A DNA stretch of 8,290 bases. It comes from JBBIKU01 sp037445245. Lineage in GTDB: Bacteria > Chloroflexota > Anaerolineae > Anaerolineales > Anaerolineaceae. The position numbers and the translations under genes were made by a program. The stretch's first letter is position 1; each line of letters begins with the position of its first letter. Location: the NCBI GenBank assembly GCA_037445245.1, contig JBBIKU010000103.1, forward strand, positions 1-8,290. Direction: 5' to 3'. The notes under the pieces are model-generated. The model searched no databases. It had not been told where the DNA came from and saw only the letters and a program-made list of their open reading frames with translations. Of the stretch, positions 5,906 through 8,290 are shown one piece after another.

Positions 5906-5919
5906 AGGTATACAGCACC

Positions 5920-6390
5920 ATGATTTTAAATCCGAATTTTCTTGGGTTCGAACTTGCCAGCCCTGATTTGTACCTCTACCATATGTACCTGCCGCATACT
6001 TACGATAACATCCGGATTGATATGGAGGTCGAGAACAAAGGGGTAAATACCAACAATGTCAGTTTGGTATGCCGCTTTACGGATTATGGCTGGTATGAAT
6101 TCATCGCCACCAGTGGCGGCAATTACTGGATCACACGCTACTACGAGGATGGCTCCACACAGCTTGCCAAAGGTGGTATCCGCTCGATCCGATTTGGAAC
6201 AGAGAAGAAAAACGTGTTCACAGCCATCTGCAAAGGAAAAACACTGACCTATATTGTGAACGACGTGGAGATCGCCAAAGTTAAAGATGAGGAAATCGTC
6301 GATGCGGGCTATGCCGGCATCAACATCTCATCGATGAACGCAGTGCCGGTAACAGTCGAGATCAACTGGGTTGCGATCAGCGAACCCTGA
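5920..6390 (+). CDS. Concanavalin A/LamG-like beta-sandwich domain protein, short form
   Basis: A 156-residue all-beta protein resembling the C-terminal carbohydrate-binding-like domain of many secreted Anaerolineae proteins. The match, by memory of the pattern, covers NVSLVCRFTDYGWYEFIATSGGNYWI (47-71), the GG-SI turn near 85-90, TAICKGKTLTYIVNDVEIAKV (101-121), YAGINISS (131-138) and a VEINWVAIS end (146-154). Relatives usually have a signal peptide or lipoprotein anchor and a linker before this domain; here translation begins almost at the domain, no signal peptide is visible, and Cys51 and Cys104 may be unpaired in the cytoplasm. The own promoter at 5877-5905 and intact frame argue for expression, although the ATG lacks a clear Shine-Dalgarno sequence. 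It could be a functional single-domain protein or the surviving 3' end of a longer gene. Confidence 0.65.
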   Translation: MILNPNFLGFELASPDLYLYHMYLPHTYDNIRIDMEVENKGVNTNNVSLVCRFTDYGWYEFIATSGGNYWITRYYEDGSTQLAKGGIRSIRFGTEKKNVFTAICKGKTLTYIVNDVEIAKVKDEEIVDAGYAGINISSMNAVPVTVEINWVAISEP

Positions 6391-6427
6391 TTCAGCGCCC
6401 GCTTGATCCCTTTCCACCACCCAAATC

Positions 6428-6457
6428 GAACTCCCCACAATGCGGTGAGTTCTTTAT
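6428..6457 (+). terminator. Weak hairpin after the beta-sandwich gene, possible terminator
   Basis: GAACTC (6428-6433) pairs with GAGTTC (6447-6452) around a 13-base loop that allows two more pairs, followed by TTTATT. The stem is short, so this is only a plausible transcription end for the gene stopping at 6390. The metH promoter begins ten bases later. Confidence 0.3.
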
Positions 6458-6464
6458 TCGTAAC

Positions 6465-6493
6465 TTGTTGAAGAATTTCAAATGTGATAAAAT
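6465..6493 (+). promoter_or_regulatory. Promoter of the SAM riboswitch-metH transcript
   Basis: TTGTTG (6465-6470), a 17-base spacer and TAAAAT (6488-6493) preceded by TG at 6485-6486 form an extended -10 promoter. Transcription would begin near 6500, about 40 bases before the riboswitch aptamer, giving a leader of about 245 nt ahead of metH. Confidence 0.6.
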
Positions 6494-6537
6494 CAGGCAG
6501 ATTTAGCAACGGGAAGGTAAATTGTTTCACCTGACCG

Positions 6538-6654
6538 CTCATCCAGAGAGGCGGAGGGACCGGCCCTGAGAAGCCTCGGCAACCGCTTGTAATGCACGCT
6601 GGTGCCAAATCCGGCAGAGAAACTGCCTGGCGGGCGAGTTTTCTGGAAGATGAG
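6538..6654 (+). ncRNA. SAM-I (S-box) riboswitch aptamer
   Basis: This mRNA leader element binds S-adenosylmethionine and controls metH in cis. Conserved blocks appear in order: P1 5' strand CTCATC (6538-6543), CAGAGAGG (6544-6551), GGAGGGACCGGCCC (6553-6566), GAAGCCTCGGCAACCGC (6570-6586), P3 formed by GCAC (6594-6597) and GTGC (6602-6605), the GGTGCCAAATCC block (6601-6612), a GGCAG/CTGCC stem (6613-6617 with 6623-6627), and P1 3' strand GATGAG (6649-6654), which is fully complementary to the first strand. Order, spacing and block sequences match the SAM-I class closely. The position before metH and the downstream terminator suit an OFF switch: ligand stabilises P1 and transcription ends early. 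Confidence 0.96.
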
Positions 6655-6687
6655 AGACCAACGTACAGGCACACCTCTCCTTCCAGA
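6642..6687 (+). promoter_or_regulatory. Antiterminator helix of the SAM riboswitch
   Basis: TCTGGAAG (6642-6649) pairs perfectly with CTTCCAGA (6680-6687), and GAGAG (6652-6656) pairs with CTCTC (6675-6679), with AT bulged between: 13 base pairs. The left strand uses the P1 3' bases GATGAG, and the right strand uses terminator stem and loop, so P1 plus terminator and this helix exclude each other. This gives a readable mechanism: without SAM the antiterminator forms and metH is transcribed. Confidence 0.85.
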
Positions 6688-6701
6688 GAGGTGTTTTTCT
6701 T
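6671..6701 (+). terminator. Intrinsic terminator of the SAM riboswitch
   Basis: ACACCTCTC (6671-6679) pairs with GAGAGGTGT (6686-6694) around CTTCCA, followed by a U-rich tail (TTTTTCTT to 6701). It lies 44 bases before metH and forms when SAM-bound P1 blocks the antiterminator. Confidence 0.92.
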
Positions 6702-6744
6702 ACCGGCTTAGCTCAGAACAGCATCGCACCGCTTTGGAGACAAC

Positions 6745-8290
6745 ATGAAGCGCGTACGCACTCAAAACAAATTTCTGGACGCCCTGGCAAAGCGGGTTCT
6801 GGTCTATGACGGCGCCATGGGCACCAACCTGCAAGCGATGAACCTGGATGCAGCAGCCTTCGGCGGCGAGCATCTGGTGGGTTGCAACGATCATCTGGTC
6901 ATCAGCCATCCGTCTGCGGTCGAAGCCGTACACCGCAGCTTCCTCAAAGTCGGCGTGGATGTCATCGAAACCTGCACCTTCCGCGCCAACCGCATCACCC
7001 TGGCAGAATACGGTCTGCAAACGCAGGTGCACACGATCAACCGCGCCGCTGCCGCGCTGGCGCGCCGCCTGGCAGATGAATACAGCCAGCCCGATAAACC
7101 TCGTTTTGTCGCCGGCTCAATGGGTCCTTCGGGAAAATTACCCTCGATGAGCGACCCCGACCTCTCCAACATTACCTTCGATCAACTGGCAGAGGTGTTC
7201 GAAGAACAAGCACTCGGCTTAATCGACGGCGGCGTGGATGTGCTGCTGATCGAAACCGCCCAGGATATTCTTGAAGTCAAAGCTGCGATCGTCGGCATCC
7301 AGCGAGCGTTCGAAACAAGAGCCATCCGTCTGCCAATCCAATGTCAGGTGACTCTCGACACCACCGGGCGTATGTTGCTGGGGACCGACATTAACGCCGT
7401 CCTGGCAATTCTCGAAAATAGCGGTATCGACATTATCGGATTAAATTGCTCAACCGGTCCCGAGCACATGCGCGAACCGATCCAGATCCTTGGAGAATCC
7501 TCACGCCTGCCGGTATCTTGCATTCCCAACGCGGGGCTGCCCATCAACGTCGACGGGCAGGCGATTTACCCCCTCGAACCCGAGTCGTTCGCCGCTGAGA
7601 TGTTGGAGTTCGTCGAGCGCTATAAAGTCAACCTGGTGGGAGGTTGTTGTGGCACCACGCCCGAACATCTCAAACTGCTGGTCGACAGACTGCAGGAGCG
7701 GCTGCAATCCCAGCGAAAGCCGGTGGTAATACCGCGCCTGGCTTCCGCCATCCAGGCAATGCCAATGCAGCAGCAGCCGCCGCCTTTTTTGATCGGGGAA
7801 CGCCTCAACACCCAGGGCAGTCAAAAATTCAAGCAGTTGATCCTCGCCGAGGATTTCGATGGCATTCTATCCATCGTCCGCCAACAGATGCAAAGCGGCG
7901 CTCACGCCCTCGACCTGTGTGTGGCGTTGACCGAGCGTGGCGACGAGGTCGAATTAATGCAGCGAGTCATCAAAACGATTACACCCGTAACGCCGCTGCC
8001 TCTGGTCATCGACACCACCGAGCTGCCGGTGCTGGAAGCCGCTCTCAAAACAGCGCCGGGGCGTTGCCTGATCAACTCGACCCACCTGGAAGGCGGCAGG
8101 TCCAAAATGGACGCCGTGCTGGCACTCGCCCGCCGCCATAACGCCGCTGTCATCGCCCTCACCATCGACGAGAACGGCATGGCAAAGACTGCCCAACGAA
8201 AACTGGAAATTGCCCGCCGCATTTATGAGATCGCTGTCAATGAACACAGGCTTGAACCCCACGATCTGGTCTTCGATGCGCTCACCTTCA
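6745..8290 (+). CDS. metH: Cobalamin-dependent methionine synthase MetH, partial: N-terminal 515 residues
   Basis: The frame is open from ATG 6745, with GGAGA at 6736-6740 five bases upstream, to the right edge. MetH transfers a methyl group from methyltetrahydrofolate through cobalamin to homocysteine in the cytoplasm. The homocysteine-binding barrel (about 1-320) shows YDGAMGTNLQ near 21-30 and the three zinc-ligand cysteines: C235 in GLNCSTGP and C301/C302 in GGCCGTTPEH. The pterin-binding domain starts near residue 350 with FLIGERLNTQGSQKFKQL and continues through PLVIDTTELPVLEAALK and CLINSTHLEGG to VFDALTF at the edge. The signature reads ERLNTQGS, where E. coli-type enzymes have ERTNVTGS; similar forms occur in Chloroflexota. 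The cobalamin-binding and any activation domain lie outside, so the cobalamin type is inferred from the joined homocysteine and pterin domains. The SAM riboswitch controls it. Confidence 0.93.
   Translation, partial: MKRVRTQNKFLDALAKRVLVYDGAMGTNLQAMNLDAAAFGGEHLVGCNDHLVISHPSAVEAVHRSFLKVGVDVIETCTFRANRITLAEYGLQTQVHTINRAAAALARRLADEYSQPDKPRFVAGSMGPSGKLPSMSDPDLSNITFDQLAEVFEEQALGLIDGGVDVLLIETAQDILEVKAAIVGIQRAFETRAIRLPIQCQVTLDTTGRMLLGTDINAVLAILENSGIDIIGLNCSTGPEHMREPIQILGESSRLPVSCIPNAGLPINVDGQAIYPLEPESFAAEMLEFVERYKVNLVGGCCGTTPEHLKLLVDRLQERLQSQRKPVVIPRLASAIQAMPMQQQPPPFLIGERLNTQGSQKFKQLILAEDFDGILSIVRQQMQSGAHALDLCVALTERGDEVELMQRVIKTITPVTPLPLVIDTTELPVLEAALKTAPGRCLINSTHLEGGRSKMDAVLALARRHNAAVIALTIDENGMAKTAQRKLEIARRIYEIAVNEHRLEPHDLVFDALTF

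Noticed and set aside
6309..6674. Minus-strand open frame of 121 codons across the metH leader
   Set aside because: It is antisense to the SAM riboswitch and the end of the beta-sandwich gene; the conserved RNA explains the sequence.
7644..8141. Plus-strand open frame of 165 codons within metH
   Set aside because: It is an out-of-frame shadow of metH with Arg/Ala/Pro-rich nonsense composition; the metH frame holds clear zinc and pterin motifs.

Overview
The window looks like ordinary chromosome from a member of the Chloroflexota, most likely class Anaerolineae. This is inferred from remembered protein families: a fused ADP-forming acetate-CoA ligase, an Anaerolineae-style MetH sequence, a GWYEF-type beta-sandwich protein, and a GT-B glycosyltransferase of the kind related to the N-terminal part of L-arabinokinase. 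No 16S or other marker is present, so the assignment is tentative. I see no complete mobile element, CRISPR array, phage module or tRNA.

Layout. At the left edge a glycerate 2-kinase gene reads leftward (minus strand, 3' end outside the window). About 290 bp of divergent intergenic DNA follows, with a perfect 7+7 bp palindrome, then the complete gene for an ADP-forming acetate-CoA ligase (833-2938). A 10-bp-stem hairpin and a TATAAT box precede a three-gene plus-strand run: an FA2H-like fatty acid hydroxylase (start placed at 3095), a YbaK/ProX-type aminoacyl-tRNA deacylase-like protein (3757-4230) and a GT-B glycosyltransferase (4227-5330). The last two overlap by a few bases and are probably translationally coupled. 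A small unknown gene (5344-5769, minus) converges on the glycosyltransferase gene. It is divergent from a short beta-sandwich (concanavalin A/LamG-like) protein gene (5920-6390, plus); the 150 bp between their starts carries credible promoters for both and a palindrome. Last comes a promoter, a complete SAM-I (S-box) riboswitch with a readable antiterminator and terminator, and the 5' part of a cobalamin-dependent methionine synthase gene, metH, which runs off the right edge.

How the genes work together. The clearest regulatory unit is the SAM riboswitch and metH: high S-adenosylmethionine should stabilise helix P1, release the terminator and stop transcription before metH. Glycerate kinase and ADP-forming acetate-CoA ligase could sit at two points of a fermentative carbon route (glycerate to 2-phosphoglycerate, and acetyl-CoA to acetate plus ATP), but they are divergently transcribed and the link is inference. 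The hydroxylase and the glycosyltransferase both suggest envelope lipid or glycan modification.

The most unusual feature is a perfect 25-bp inverted repeat shared by two unrelated coding sequences, the fatty acid hydroxylase (3491-3515) and the glycosyltransferase (4820-4844). Both reading frames stay open across it. It may be a dispersed repeat tolerated inside genes. Next in interest are the Lys-to-Arg change at the YbaK catalytic position and the beta-sandwich domain, which lacks the signal peptide its relatives usually carry.
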